A DNA stretch of 26,566 nucleotides from Altimarinus sp964500515 (GTDB taxonomy: Bacteria; Patescibacteriota; Gracilibacteria; BD1-5; UBA6164), in contig CAZCNE010000014.1 of NCBI GenBank assembly GCA_964500515.1, positions 1 through 26,566 on the forward strand. The letters are read 5' to 3'. The notes under the pieces are model-generated. The model did no database searches, had not been told where the DNA came from, and saw nothing but the letters and a program-made list of their open reading frames with translations. A program made the translations under genes and the position numbers. Shown in pieces: positions 8,445 through 17,225 of this stretch; positions within the stretch are counted from its first letter, which is position 1, and every line of letters begins with the position of its first letter.

Positions 8445-10361
8445 TTATACTCTTGTTGGTCATTCCCCTTCTACTTCACCATCAACTATATCGTCATCTC
8501 ATTTTTTATCTTCTTTAGTTTTTTCTTCTGAAGTTCAAGCTTGTCATCAAGTGTTTTGTCATTGAGAATAAATTGCTTGTCAGATTTTTGTCATAATTTC
8601 ATTTAATGGTTTAGTTTTTTCTTCTATTTCTTCTTTTGATGCATCTGCATTTTCAAGAATCTTTTTTAAAGCAGAAATTTTTTCTTCAGCTTCTTTTTTA
8701 TCTTCTTCACTTATTTTATCTTTATTGTCATTTAATGTTTTTTCTGATTGATATACTAAAGAATCTGCTATATTTTTTGCGTCAATTTTATCTTTTCTTT
8801 TTTTGTCTTCTTCTTTTTTTGCTTCAGCTTCTTTTACAAGTTTATCAACTTCAGCTTCATCCATTCAAGTTGATCATTGAATTGTTATATGTTGTTCTTT
8901 TCAAGTTCATTTATCTTTTGCTGTAACTTTTAAAACTCAGTTAGCATCTATATCAAAAGTAACTTCTATTTGAGGCATTCATCTTGGAGCTGGAGCAATT
9001 CCATCAAGGATAAATCTACCCAATGATTTATTATCAGCAGCCATTTCTCTTTCTCATTGAAGAACATGTATTTCTACACTTGGTTGATTATCTGCAGCTG
9101 TGGAAAATACTTCTGATTTTGTACTTGGAATAGTAGTATTTCTAGGTATCATAGGAGTTCTAACTGATCACATAGTTTCTATTCACAAAGTAAGCGGAGT
9201 TACATCAAGAAGTAATACATCTGTTACATCTCAACCAATAATTCAAGCTTGAATAGCAGCTCAAGAAGCAACTGCTTCATCAGGATTTACACTATTATTT
9301 GGTGCTTTACCAAAAAAATCTTTAACCTTTTTTTGAACTAAAGGAATTCTTGTTGAACCTCAAACCAAAATTACTTGATTTAAATCTCATGCTTTTAGGT
9401 TAGCATCTTTAAGAACTTTTTTACAAGGTTCTAAAGAACGTTCTACCAAATCTGAAATTAGACTTTCAAATTTTGCTCTTGATATATTTAAAAATAAATT
9501 TTTAGGACCTGTAGAATCAACTGTTATATATGGTAAATTTATATCATATTCTGTAGTTGAACTTAATTCTTTTTTTGCTTTTTCAGCTTCATCTCTAATT
9601 CTTTGCAAAGCCATTGGATCATTTCTCAAATCAATTGCTTGATCTTTTTTAAATTCATCAATTATATATTCTACAATTCTTTGATCAAAATCATCTCATC
9701 ATAAGTGAGTATCTCAATTTGTAGACAACACTTCAAATGTTCATTCTTCTCATAAATCTAAGATTGAAATATCAAAAGTTCAACCTCAAAGATCATAAAC
9801 TGCAATTTTTTCATTTTTTTTCTTTCCAAGTCAGTAAGCTAATGCTGCTGCTGTTGGTTCATTTACTATTCTTTTTACTTCAAGTCAAGCAATTTTTCAA
9901 GCATTTATTGTTGCTTGTCTTTGACTGTCATTGAAATATGCTGGAACAGTAATAACTGCTTCTGTAACCTTTTGTCACAAATATTTTTCAGCATCTTCTT
10001 TAAGTTTCATAAGAACATGAGATGAAATTTGTTCTGGTCTTACATCTTTTGATTCAAAATTAATCAAAACTTCTCAGTCTTTTCATTTATTTACATTAAA
10101 AGGAACATTTTTTATTTCATTTTCTACTTCCTCATATTTTCTACCTATAAATCTTTTTGCTGAATAAATAGTTCATTTTGGGTTTGTTATAGCTTGTCTT
10201 TTTGCAGGAGTTCAAACAATTATATTACCATCTTTACTAGCAACAATTGATGGAGTTGTTCTATTTCATTCTGCATTTGGAATAACTTTTGCTTCACCTC
10301 ATTCCATAAAAGCCACACAAGAATTTGTAGTTCAAAGGTCTATTCAAATAATTTTTCACAT
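8445..10361 (-). CDS. dnaK: Chaperone protein DnaK (Hsp70)
   Basis: ATP-driven Hsp70 chaperone that binds exposed hydrophobic segments with DnaJ and GrpE; 638 aa, the usual length. It starts MGKIIGIDLGTTNSCVAFME, the actin-like phosphate-1 loop, with TGA as Gly at position 2 and in DLGTT. The nucleotide-binding domain also has the RTTPSIV and AYFND blocks and a GGSTRIP-type phosphate-2 loop (about 335). The substrate-binding domain follows, with RGMPQI and an alpha-helical lid rich in Lys/Glu. The C-terminus, DDDIVDGEVEGEGPTRV, replaces the usual EEVD-like acidic tail with an extra basic/hydrophobic end. The ATG (10361-10359) fits the family start exactly. It is alone here, with no grpE or dnaJ next to it. 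Regulation by HrcA is expected from the CIRCE element upstream. Confidence 0.98.
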
Positions 10362-10367
10362 AGTATT

Positions 10368-10404
10368 AAAATTAATAATTAAGAATGGTAAAATTAATAA
10401 TTAA
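10368..10404. repeat. Two 15-base direct repeats in the dnaK leader
   Basis: AAAATTAATAATTAA occurs at 10368-10382 and again at 10390-10404, separated by GAATGGT, inside the expected dnaK 5' UTR. The meaning is unknown. Confidence 0.7.
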
Positions 10405-10461
10405 AAGATTATTAGCACAGGCTTCAATAATTCTAATTCTTAATCCTACATTGTATTGCCT

Positions 10462-10489
10462 ATTTTATTCTTTTTTTTTATCCTGTCAA
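10462..10489 (-). promoter_or_regulatory. Promoter of dnaK
   Basis: On the minus strand TTGACA (10489-10484), a 16-base spacer, then TAAAAT (10467-10462). The predicted start near 10455 leaves a leader of about 94 nt. Confidence 0.75.
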
Positions 10490-10496
10490 ATTTATT

Positions 10497-10523
10497 TTAG
10501 CACTTTTTTTGTTTATGTGCTAA
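10497..10523. promoter_or_regulatory. CIRCE operator (HrcA binding site)
   Basis: TTAGCACTT-N9-ATGTGCTAA, 27 bases, has the exact CIRCE spacing. Seven of nine bases per arm match the consensus TTAGCACTC-N9-GAGTGCTAA, and the two innermost bases differ. It ends 7 bases upstream of the dnaK -35 box. A second, degenerate site (TTAGCAC at 10412-10418 with CTAA at 10433-10436) lies in the leader. Confidence 0.88.
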
Positions 10524-10557
10524 TTTTGCTATTTTTTACATTTTTAAATACATTTTC

Positions 10558-10586
10558 TTGACTTTTTGTATAAAATGTATTATAAT
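10558..10586 (+). promoter_or_regulatory. Promoter of the 88-aa gene
   Basis: TTGACT (10558-10563), a 17-base spacer and TATAAT (10581-10586). The start near 10593 leaves a leader of about 18 nt before the ATG. Confidence 0.75.
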
Positions 10587-10610
10587 AATATATATTTATA
10601 ATAGTAATTT

Positions 10611-10877
10611 ATGTGAGAAAGTAGTAAAATTCCTTCTTTAGAAAAAGAAACTCAATTAAATAATAATTGAGATGTCTTAGCTTGAAAAACAAAAGAAGAA
10701 ATACAAGCAACAAAAGAAGACACAAGTCAAGAAATAATAAAAAATTTGCATTTTGGAAATTTTAATGGTGTAATTTCATCAATTTTAAGGAAAGTTAAAA
10801 ATCCTGCTAAAGAAGTTGATATGTTAAAAAATGCAAGAGCTGCTGATGAATACAATCAAAAAAAGGCTATTAATTAG
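10611..10877 (+). CDS. Small hypothetical protein (88 aa)
   Basis: Not recognised. It is a charged, soluble, probably helical protein: MGESSKIPSLEKETQLNNNG, then AGKTKEEIQATKEDTSQEII and KNLHFGNFNGVISSILRKVK, ending in NARAADEYNQKKAIN. Three glycines are TGA. It is divergent from dnaK across a 249-base region with good promoters on both sides and the CIRCE site between them, so it might be stress-coregulated. CIRCE lies 35 bases upstream of its -35 box, and whether HrcA affects it is unknown. It ends with TAG and no terminator is seen before the next promoter-like sequence. Confidence 0.78.
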
Positions 10878-10895
10878 TTTTATGAAATATTTTTC

Positions 10896-10922
10896 TTGCA
10901 ATAATAAAAAAGTATATATAAT
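10896..10922 (+). promoter_or_regulatory. Possible promoter of the attenuated 198-aa gene
   Basis: TTGCAA (10896-10901), a short 15-base spacer and TATAAT (10917-10922). It would start a transcript near 10929 that includes the leader peptide and the alternative hairpins. Confidence 0.4.
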
Positions 10923-10947
10923 AAAATAGTTTTAAACATTTCTAACT

Positions 10948-10995
10948 ATGAATCTAAAAACTTTAAATTACATATTTATTATTACTTTTAGATAA
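10948..10995 (+). CDS. Possible leader peptide (15 aa) of an attenuator
   Basis: MNLKTLNYIFIITFR followed by TAA. The stop codon touches the first arm of a set of mutually exclusive hairpins (10996-11058), the layout of ribosome-dependent attenuators. The peptide has no run of a single amino acid, only Ile, Phe, Leu and Thr enrichment, so a specific amino-acid signal cannot be named. Short frames also occur by chance in such DNA. Confidence 0.35.
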   Translation: MNLKTLNYIFIITFR

Positions 10996-11058
10996 TTCTA
11001 AGAGTGATTTTTAAAGTATTTAAATTTATAACTCTTAGAAAAGCTAAGAGTTTTTTAT
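10996..11058 (+). promoter_or_regulatory. Attenuator-like leader: competing antiterminator and terminator hairpins
   Basis: Arm A TTCTAAGAGT (10996-11005) is the perfect 10-base complement of arm B ACTCTTAGAA (11031-11040). Arm B also pairs with arm C CTAAGAGTT (11044-11052), and that second hairpin is followed by TTTTTT. A:B and B:C cannot form together. The coding start at 11069 lies too close to the T-run for another promoter in between. Confidence 0.6.
11030..11058 (+). terminator. Intrinsic terminator (arm B:C of the leader)
   Basis: AACTCTTAG - AAAAG - CTAAGAGTT plus T-run, a 9-bp stem. It could also end read-through from the 88-aa gene. Confidence 0.75.
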
Positions 11059-11068
11059 TTCTTTTTTT

Positions 11069-11665
11069 ATGATATTTATGAAACAAAGTTCTTCAATTTT
11101 TAAAACAAATGGTAACAATATTTATGCTACCGCTGATGATTATAATAGTAAAATAAATAATAAAAAAATCAACGATATACTAAATTCTCTGGAAGAATTA
11201 GTGAAAAATATATTAAATCAATTAAGTGAAGAATTAAAGAATATAGAAAAAATAATTGAAAGTGAAGAAAACTTAAATTTAGACTTATCTAAAAAAATAC
11301 AAGATATAAAATTTTTTCTTCAAAATAAAGAAAATCTTTCATGAAAAGATTTTATACAGCAAAATAGATTGTGAATTATATCAAATAGTTTAAATGAATT
11401 ATTATTATTTATAGCAAAAAATACACAAGATTATAAAACTTATGAAAAAATACAAAGTTCAAAAGAAAATATAGAAAAAATATTTAAAAATCTATTTAAA
11501 GAAATTAATAACAAAGCCAAGATAAATATAGATTTAATTAATATTTGAAAAGAAATGAATAAAATTTTTGATAAAGAAAATTTAGAAAGTGAAGAATTAG
11601 TTAAATCCATAGTTTTCAAAATATTTATAGCTTTATGAGATAGTGTTCATAAAAAGGATTTTTAA
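11069..11665 (+). CDS. Hypothetical helical protein (198 aa)
   Basis: Not recognised. It is Lys/Glu/Asn-rich with long predicted helices and heptad-like leucines and isoleucines (NDILNSLEELVKNILNQLSE, LKNIEKIIESEENLNLDLSK, SLNELLLFIAKNTQDYKTYE), so coiled-coil or helical-bundle folding is likely. There is no signal peptide. The first ATG is used here; a second at 11078 is equally possible. Only a few TGA codons occur, so the frame is open for 91 codons even under the standard code. The preceding leader (10896-11058) looks like a transcription attenuator. Downstream comes a 103-base gap with a good promoter for the next gene. Confidence 0.8.
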
Positions 11666-11711
11666 TATTTACAAAAAAAATCAAATTAACAAAGCTTACT
11701 AATATATTTTT

Positions 11712-11739
11712 TTGCTTTTTGTTATATTTTTATTAAAAT
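11712..11739 (+). promoter_or_regulatory. Promoter of the membrane-protein / holB pair
   Basis: TTGCTT (11712-11717), a 16-base spacer and TAAAAT (11734-11739), the same elements as the aqpZ promoter. The predicted start near 11746 coincides with the 5' side of a hairpin. Confidence 0.6.
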
Positions 11740-11742
11740 AAA

Positions 11743-11771
11743 CATAAGTTATTATTTAAAGCTAACTTATG
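11743..11771 (+). promoter_or_regulatory. Perfect inverted repeat that includes the start codon
   Basis: CATAAGTTA (11743-11751) and TAACTTATG (11763-11771) are exact complements over 9 bases, and the last three bases are the ATG of the 164-aa gene. In RNA this would hide the start codon in a hairpin; in DNA it could be an operator just downstream of the -10 box. Confidence 0.65.
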
Positions 11772-12263
11772 GAAAATAAAGAACAAATCAGTGAAGAAAA
11801 AAATGATTTTAATAATTCAAAAAAACTATTATCAATAGTGTACTTAATAATTGCTATTTCTATGTGTATTGGTTTTTATTATTATTTTAATCAAAATAAT
11901 TCTAATGTATCTAATACCTGATCTCAAACAAACATTGAAACATGAACACATATTGAAACGTGAACAAATTCTGAACCTGAAAATGATATGTTAAATAAAG
12001 TTAAATCCAATACTTGAATAGAATCAACGCAAACAAATTCTCTTAATCCCACAAACATAAACACAAATACAAATGATAATTTATCTAACAAAAACACACC
12101 TTCAACAAATTCTTGACTTCAGAGTTCATGAACAATAGATTGATCTTGAAGTAAGACTAAAACAGAAAAAGACGATACAAAAGCTGTTATTAATGACATT
12201 ATGAAAGAATTTGAAGAATTATTTGAATCAATAGAAGAAAATGGAACATGATCTAATCAATAA
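11769..12263 (+). CDS. Single-pass membrane protein with Thr/Asn/Ser-rich exterior (164 aa)
   Basis: Not recognised as a family. Residues 1-20 are polar, about 20-41 form one TM helix (LLSIVYLIIAISMCIGFYYY), and the rest is a low-complexity linker with repeated ETGT and NT steps (NTGSQTNIETGTHIETGTNS). It ends in a short acidic helix, IMKEFEELFESIEENGTGSN. The topology is probably N-in, with the Thr/Ser-rich part outside as a spacer or glycosylation-prone stalk. The 3' end overlaps the holB-like gene by 23 bases, so the two are cotranscribed, though nothing in the protein points to replication. A hairpin covers its start codon. Confidence 0.8.
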
Positions 12264-12933
12264 TATAATAGAAAAAATTAACAAAAAAGAAGAACTTGCT
12301 CCTTTTTTATTTTTGGCTTATCCTATAAACGAAGTAAATAAAAAAGTTTATGAACTAGCTGTAAAATTGTGTGAAATCTTGAATGTAAACAAAAATTATA
12401 TATTTTCTTTTCAAGAAAGTGAATGAAAAATAAAAGTAAAAGATTTAAAAGATTTTCTAGAAAATATATTTATAACACCAAATTTTAAAGCTCAATTTTT
12501 CATCATAGAAAATATCGCAAAAATGACTCAAGAATCAGCAAATTCAAGTTTAAAGATTTTTGAAGAAACTCCAATTTGAAATATAATTTTTTTAACTAAT
12601 GAGTCTGAAGCCAATATTCTTGATACTATTTTAAGCAGATGCACAATTATCAATCTAAATAAATGAGATGAAAATATAAAAAATGAATTTTATTATAATA
12701 TGATTGATGAATACATAAAAAACATAAATTTGGCTTTGCTTAATTATATTTTTAAAGAAAAGATTGAAAAAGAAGAATACATAAAAATACTTAAAAATAT
12801 GATTTTATATTTCAAAGAAAATAAAATTTATTTAAACTTAATTTGAGAAATAAACGAAGATATAAATTGAATTCAAAATAATAATTTTTTAGCTAAATAT
12901 GTACTTGATAAATATATATTTAAAATAAAATAA
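12241..12933 (+). CDS. holB: DNA polymerase III delta'-like clamp-loader subunit (divergent, short)
   Basis: 230 aa, shorter than the usual 300 or so. The middle matches delta'/AAA+ clamp-loader proteins: IKVKDLKDFLENIFITPNFK, then AQFFIIENIAKMTQESANSS, LKIFEETPIGNIIFLTNES, and the SRC arginine-finger box in ILDTILSRCTIINL. The N-terminus has no Walker A loop and no zinc cysteines, as in other inactive delta' ATPases. The C-terminal helical domain is small. It would help load the sliding clamp on DNA. The start overlaps the upstream gene by 23 bases. The gene ends 3 bases before the stop of the converging Ste24 gene, with no terminator between. The call is good for the superfamily and reasonable for the subunit. 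Confidence 0.8.
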
Positions 12934-12936
12934 TTT

Positions 12937-14184
12937 TTATTCATATTTTTTTAAACTTTCCAAGTTAGCTAATCTTTTCAAAATTGTTGGATGAGAATAA
13001 TAAAAAAATTCATACCAAGGATGTGGTCTTAAATTTGACAAATTATTTGTAGTTAATTTTTTTAAAGCATTTTGTAAATGTAAAGAATTGTATTTTAATC
13101 ACGCAAAATTATCTGCTTCATATTCATTTTTTCTTGACCAAATATTTCAAAAAACTCATAAAATAATTGATAAAGGCATAAATAAAATACTAAAAGCAAT
13201 AAGTCAAAGATGAAAACTTGCTATAGTTCATCATAAAGCTAAAGATACTTCTTTTATATTTAGAGCAAGGGAAAAAAGATAAATCATAAATCATATTTGC
13301 AAAATAGAGAAAATAAGCATTTGCAAAGAATGTTTTTTCTTATAATGTCAAATTTCATGAGCCAAAACAGCAACTATTTCTTCACTTGTTAAATCATTTA
13401 TAAGTGTATCAAATAAAACTATTCTTTTTTTGGGACCAAATCAAGTAAAATACGCATTTGCCTTTGAACTTCTTTTACTTCAATCAATAGTAAAAATGTT
13501 GTTTAATTTAAATCAAACTTTTTTTGAAAAATTTTCAATCTCATCTCTAAGTTCTCAATCTTCTAATGGGGTTTGTTTATTGAAAAGTGGAACTATGATA
13601 TTTGAAGCAAACATCATCATAAATATAGAAAAAAAACTTAAAATTGCCCAAGCTACCAACCAAAAATTATTTTCTAATTTTTGATAAGCAAAAAATATTA
13701 AACTTAATAATAAAAATCAAATTACAAAAGATACTAAAATTGATTTAAGTATATCCAAGAAAAATATTTTTTTTGTTGATTTATTGAAATCAAATTTTTC
13801 TTCTATAACAAATGTTTCCCGATAAGAAAAAGGAATATCCAAGATTATTTGAACTAAAGAAATAATTCAAAAAAAACACAATGTTAAAAGTAAATCATTA
13901 CTTATATAAACTCTTAAAAGAGAATCTAAATATCAAAATCCTCATAATGCAAAAAAAACTATTAAAACAAAAAAAGAAAAAGTTCTTGCAAAAAGTGAAT
14001 ATTTATATTTGGTTTTTTCATATTCTTGAGATTTTCTATATTTTTCTTCATCATAAATTCATACAGCTTCTTTTGGTAATTCTTCTGACCAATATTTTGT
14101 ATTTAGATAAGATAAAAATAAACTTAAAATAAATTCTCAAGATATAAATCAAATTATTAAGTAATATATTGTATTTGTTGTCAT
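12937..14184 (-). CDS. Ste24/CAAX-prenyl-protease-like M48 zinc metalloprotease
   Basis: Polytopic membrane protease of 415 aa. It has N-terminal TM helices, the family block DIPFSYxETFVIEEKFDFNK at about 116-135 (x is a CGG codon, see findings) and GSKRSSKANAYFTGFGPKKR at about 235-254. The zinc site AVLAHEIGHYKKKH has HEIGH at about 276-280, and the third ligand lies in NEYEADNFA at about 353-361. The C-terminus ends in HPWYEFFYYSHPTILKRLAN, the conserved substrate-binding His/His/R region of Ste24. In bacteria the family degrades or processes membrane proteins; prenylated substrates are not expected. It is the last gene of the murL-ftsI-PHP-ste24 unit, 25 bases after the PHP gene. Regulation is presumably by the operon promoter upstream of murL. 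Confidence 0.93.
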
Positions 14185-14209
14185 ATGTTAGGAATTAATA
14201 AATATTTTT

Positions 14210-14902
14210 TTATATATAATTTTTTTCTTTTAAATAATTTATTACAAATTTTCTATTTTCTTTTAAATCAAAAAATGTATGAGCATCACTATTTATATAA
14301 ATTTTATTTGCATTTTTTATCAAATAATCGAGTTTATTTAAATGAGTTTTTCATTCACGAAGATAAGATCAATTTATTTCCAAAGGAATTTTATACTTGT
14401 TTGCTAAGTTTACAAGTTCTTCTATATCTACTTCATTTCAGAAATTTGGCAAACTACAAGTATGACAAATACAATTTATTTTTTCATGATTATTTTCTAT
14501 TGCTTTTTTATAAGCTTTGTTTATATTTTCTGTTTCTCATAAATAAACATTTACATGTGCTGATAAATTTATAAAATTTGATTCAAATCATTGAATTAAA
14601 AAATTCACATTTCAATCTTCATCCAATATATCTGCTTCAACTCAAAAAATTACATTTACATCGTTATGAACATTTTTCCATTTTTTAATAAATCCTCTAA
14701 AAATACTTTTGGAAATTCAAAAATTTTTTTCATAAAATTTCATAACTGCATCACTATGATCAGTAATTGCAATTTCAGTCATTCATAACTCTCAAGCAAA
14801 TTTTACTATTTCATCAACAGTATTCATTCCATCAGAAAAATTCATAGAGTGCATATGATAATCTCTATTATCAAGGTTTAAGATTTTATCTTTTATATTC
14901 AT
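14210..14902 (-). CDS. PHP-domain metal-dependent phosphoesterase (histidinol-phosphatase-like)
   Basis: 230 aa, one complete PHP barrel. All metal-site motifs are visible: DYHMHS (His16, His18), NFSDG (Asp24), ITDHSD (Asp48-His49), GVEAD (Glu89), SAHVN (His116), CHTCS (His147) and the closing NSDAH (Asp206-Ala-His208). Such proteins hydrolyse phosphomonoesters or phosphodiesters with three metals; substrates range from histidinol phosphate to nucleotides. With no histidine genes nearby, a histidine-pathway role is unlikely to be provable here. Position in a wall-synthesis operon, 2 bases after ftsI, suggests a role with phosphorylated sugar, lipid or nucleotide intermediates, which is inference only. 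The ATG chosen gives the usual short N-terminus before the first HxH. Confidence 0.9.
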
Positions 14903-14904
14903 AA

Positions 14905-17223
14905 TTATTTAGCATTAGAAGCTATATTTTTACTTGGAATTCAATAATAATCAAGTAAATATTTTGAGATATCTGCAAACATATAAGCCGAACTTTCTCA
15001 TCAAAACATAGTAGTTCTAGGTCTGTCAAGTTTTGTAATTATTACAAATTTTGGATCTTCTGCTGGACCATATCAGGCAAATGATCAAATAGTACTTCAT
15101 ATTCAATCTTCATATCATCATTTGTACGCAATTTGAGCAGTTCAAGTTTTACCTGCCATATTATATCATTCTACTTTTCACTTATTTGCAAATCAATTTT
15201 CTATGCTATCAACAAGCATATTTGTGATAATTTTTGCTGTTTCTTCTTTTATAACTCTGTGAAGTTTTTCTGGTTTATAAGTCAAAACTTTTCAAGTTGG
15301 TGTTTTTATTTCTTTTATTATATTTGGTTTAACATATACTCATCAGTTTGCAAGTACACTGAAAGCTGAAGCCATTTGTAAAGGAGTTGTGCTTATTCAT
15401 AATCAATATGACATTGTATACATTTGAGCTTTTGACCGTTTTTCATAATTTGGAAGATTAGAATAAACTTCTCAATCCAATGTGATATTAGTTGGTTCAC
15501 CAAATCAAAAAGCTTTTTGATAATTATAAAGCAAAGCTTTTCATATTTTTTGAACTATTCTAATCATTCAAACATTACATGAAAAAATCAAAGCATTGTT
15601 AAATGATTGATATCACGCACATTCTCTTCAAACATTTCTAATTGTAAATCAATCTATAACAACTTCCATATTATCCTGATACATATCATATCTATTAATT
15701 TCTCAACTATCAATTCAAATAGCAACAGTTATTGCTTTCATTATACTTCAAGGTTCATATAAATCTGATACAATTGAGTTTCTATAAACTCAAGCTCAAA
15801 AATCATTTTTATATTTATATTTCACCAAAAGTGGATCAGCAATTTCTTCAACACTAGCTTGCTTTAATTTTAATTTTTTTCCATCATAATAAAAATCCTC
15901 TCATTTTTCTTGATCTTCAATCAAAACAATTTTTCATCTTAAATCTATACTTGGATTTGGATAATTAATACTATTTACTTTTTCTATTTCATACACATCT
16001 GCAGGAGAATTCAAATCAAATCATGGATAATTTGCCATAGCAAGTATATTTCAAGTTTTGGGATCCATAACAACAATACTTCATTTATTTGCCTTAAACT
16101 GTTTTACACCTTCTTCAATAACTTGCTCAACTTTTTTTTGTATATTTCTATCAATTGTCAATGTTATATCTACTCAAGCGGTTGTTAAATTTTCATTACT
16201 AAAATTTATAGAATCTATTGTTCTTCACATTATGTCTTTTCTAGCATATATTTTTCAATTATTTCATCTTAATTGTTCATTAAAAAATCATTCTACTCAA
16301 TACTGTCATACTCAAGCTGAATCCAAAAATCAAACAATACTTGCAGATAAAGATTTTTCCGGATAATATCTGCTTGAATTTCATGTCAATATAATAAATC
16401 ATCAAATTGAATTATTTCTTTCTAATATTCATTTTTTTATTGCTTGGGATTCATCTTTGATGTATTGCTCAATTTCATCGGAAATATTTATACTTAATCT
16501 GTTTAATATAGGAATATATCTTTTTTCTTTTTTTTGTAATAAATTACTTAATTCTCAAAAACTCAAATTAAGATATGTTTTTAATTCTTTAGCTGTAATT
16601 TCAATATTTAAAATTTCTTCAGGATTCGCATAAACATTTGGTCAAACAAAAAATATTCAAGGTAATCATAACATAATTACTTTTTCTAAATTTTTTTCAT
16701 CCAAATTTTCATACAATAACACACTTGTCACTTTTGTGTTATTTATCCTATTTATTATTTCATTTGAAATTATTTCTTTAATAAAAGTTTCTTCAAATTT
16801 AAAATCAGGTATTTCAAGAACTCGCACAAATTTAAGTAATGAATTATAACATTCAATAATAGTTTTTCACTCACAAATTTCTTTATAAACAATCTTTGTT
16901 AAATACTCTCAAAGTTTTAATTTATCTCATGTTACTTGAGGATCAATCGCTAAATCATCTAAACTTAACGAAGTTGCTAAAGTTGTATCAGATGAAGTTG
17001 TGGATGCATAAATTGTTCATCTATTTACTGGAATAATTATTTTTCCAAGTTGTTGTTTGTCTGCAAGTTTTTTGTAATAATCATGATTTAATACTGTATA
17101 TGAAAAAACTGAATATATAATATATAAAAAGCAGACAACAAAAAAAGCAAGTAAAAGCTTCTCTCTTGGATATCTATCGAAAAAATTAATAAAAGTATTA
17201 GTATTATTTTTTTTTCTTTTCAT
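14905..17223 (-). CDS. ftsI: Penicillin-binding protein, class B transpeptidase (FtsI / PBP2 type)
   Basis: Septal-type peptidoglycan DD-transpeptidase, 772 aa. A short cytosolic basic tail (MKRKKNNTNT) is followed by one TM helix at about 22-42. The pedestal/dimerisation region begins with the PVNRGTIYAS box at about 65-74 and includes GVGQYGVEGFFNEQL at about 304-318. The transpeptidase domain has SIMK (Ser493, Lys496), SCN (548-550) and KTGT (692-695) with AGKTGTAQIAY. An insert-rich stretch at about 400-480 makes it longer than the E. coli enzyme. A CGG codon at residue 596 falls where homologues have a conserved Trp before the SYGLGISTTPLQ motif. It crosslinks wall at division with SEDS partners not seen here. 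The ATG lies 2 bases after the murL stop codon. Confidence 0.96.
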
Positions 17224-17225
17224 TT

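Noticed and set aside
8636..8926. Leu/Phe-rich plus-strand ORF
   Set aside because: Antisense to the lid region of dnaK (Lys/Glu-rich helices give Leu/Phe/Ser-rich antisense frames).
10368..10404. Attachment site or insertion-sequence end from the 15-base direct repeat
   Set aside because: No transposase or integrase nearby; the repeat is simple AT sequence in a leader.
11666..11711. Terminator from AACAAAGC / GCTTTTTGTT pairing
   Set aside because: Long loop and bulged stem; the 3' part overlaps a good promoter for the next gene.
14185..14574. Plus-strand ORF of 129 codons, hydrophobic
   Set aside because: Antisense to the PHP gene with all metal ligands; a Leu/Phe/Tyr-rich product is typical of antisense reading of Lys/Asn-rich genes.
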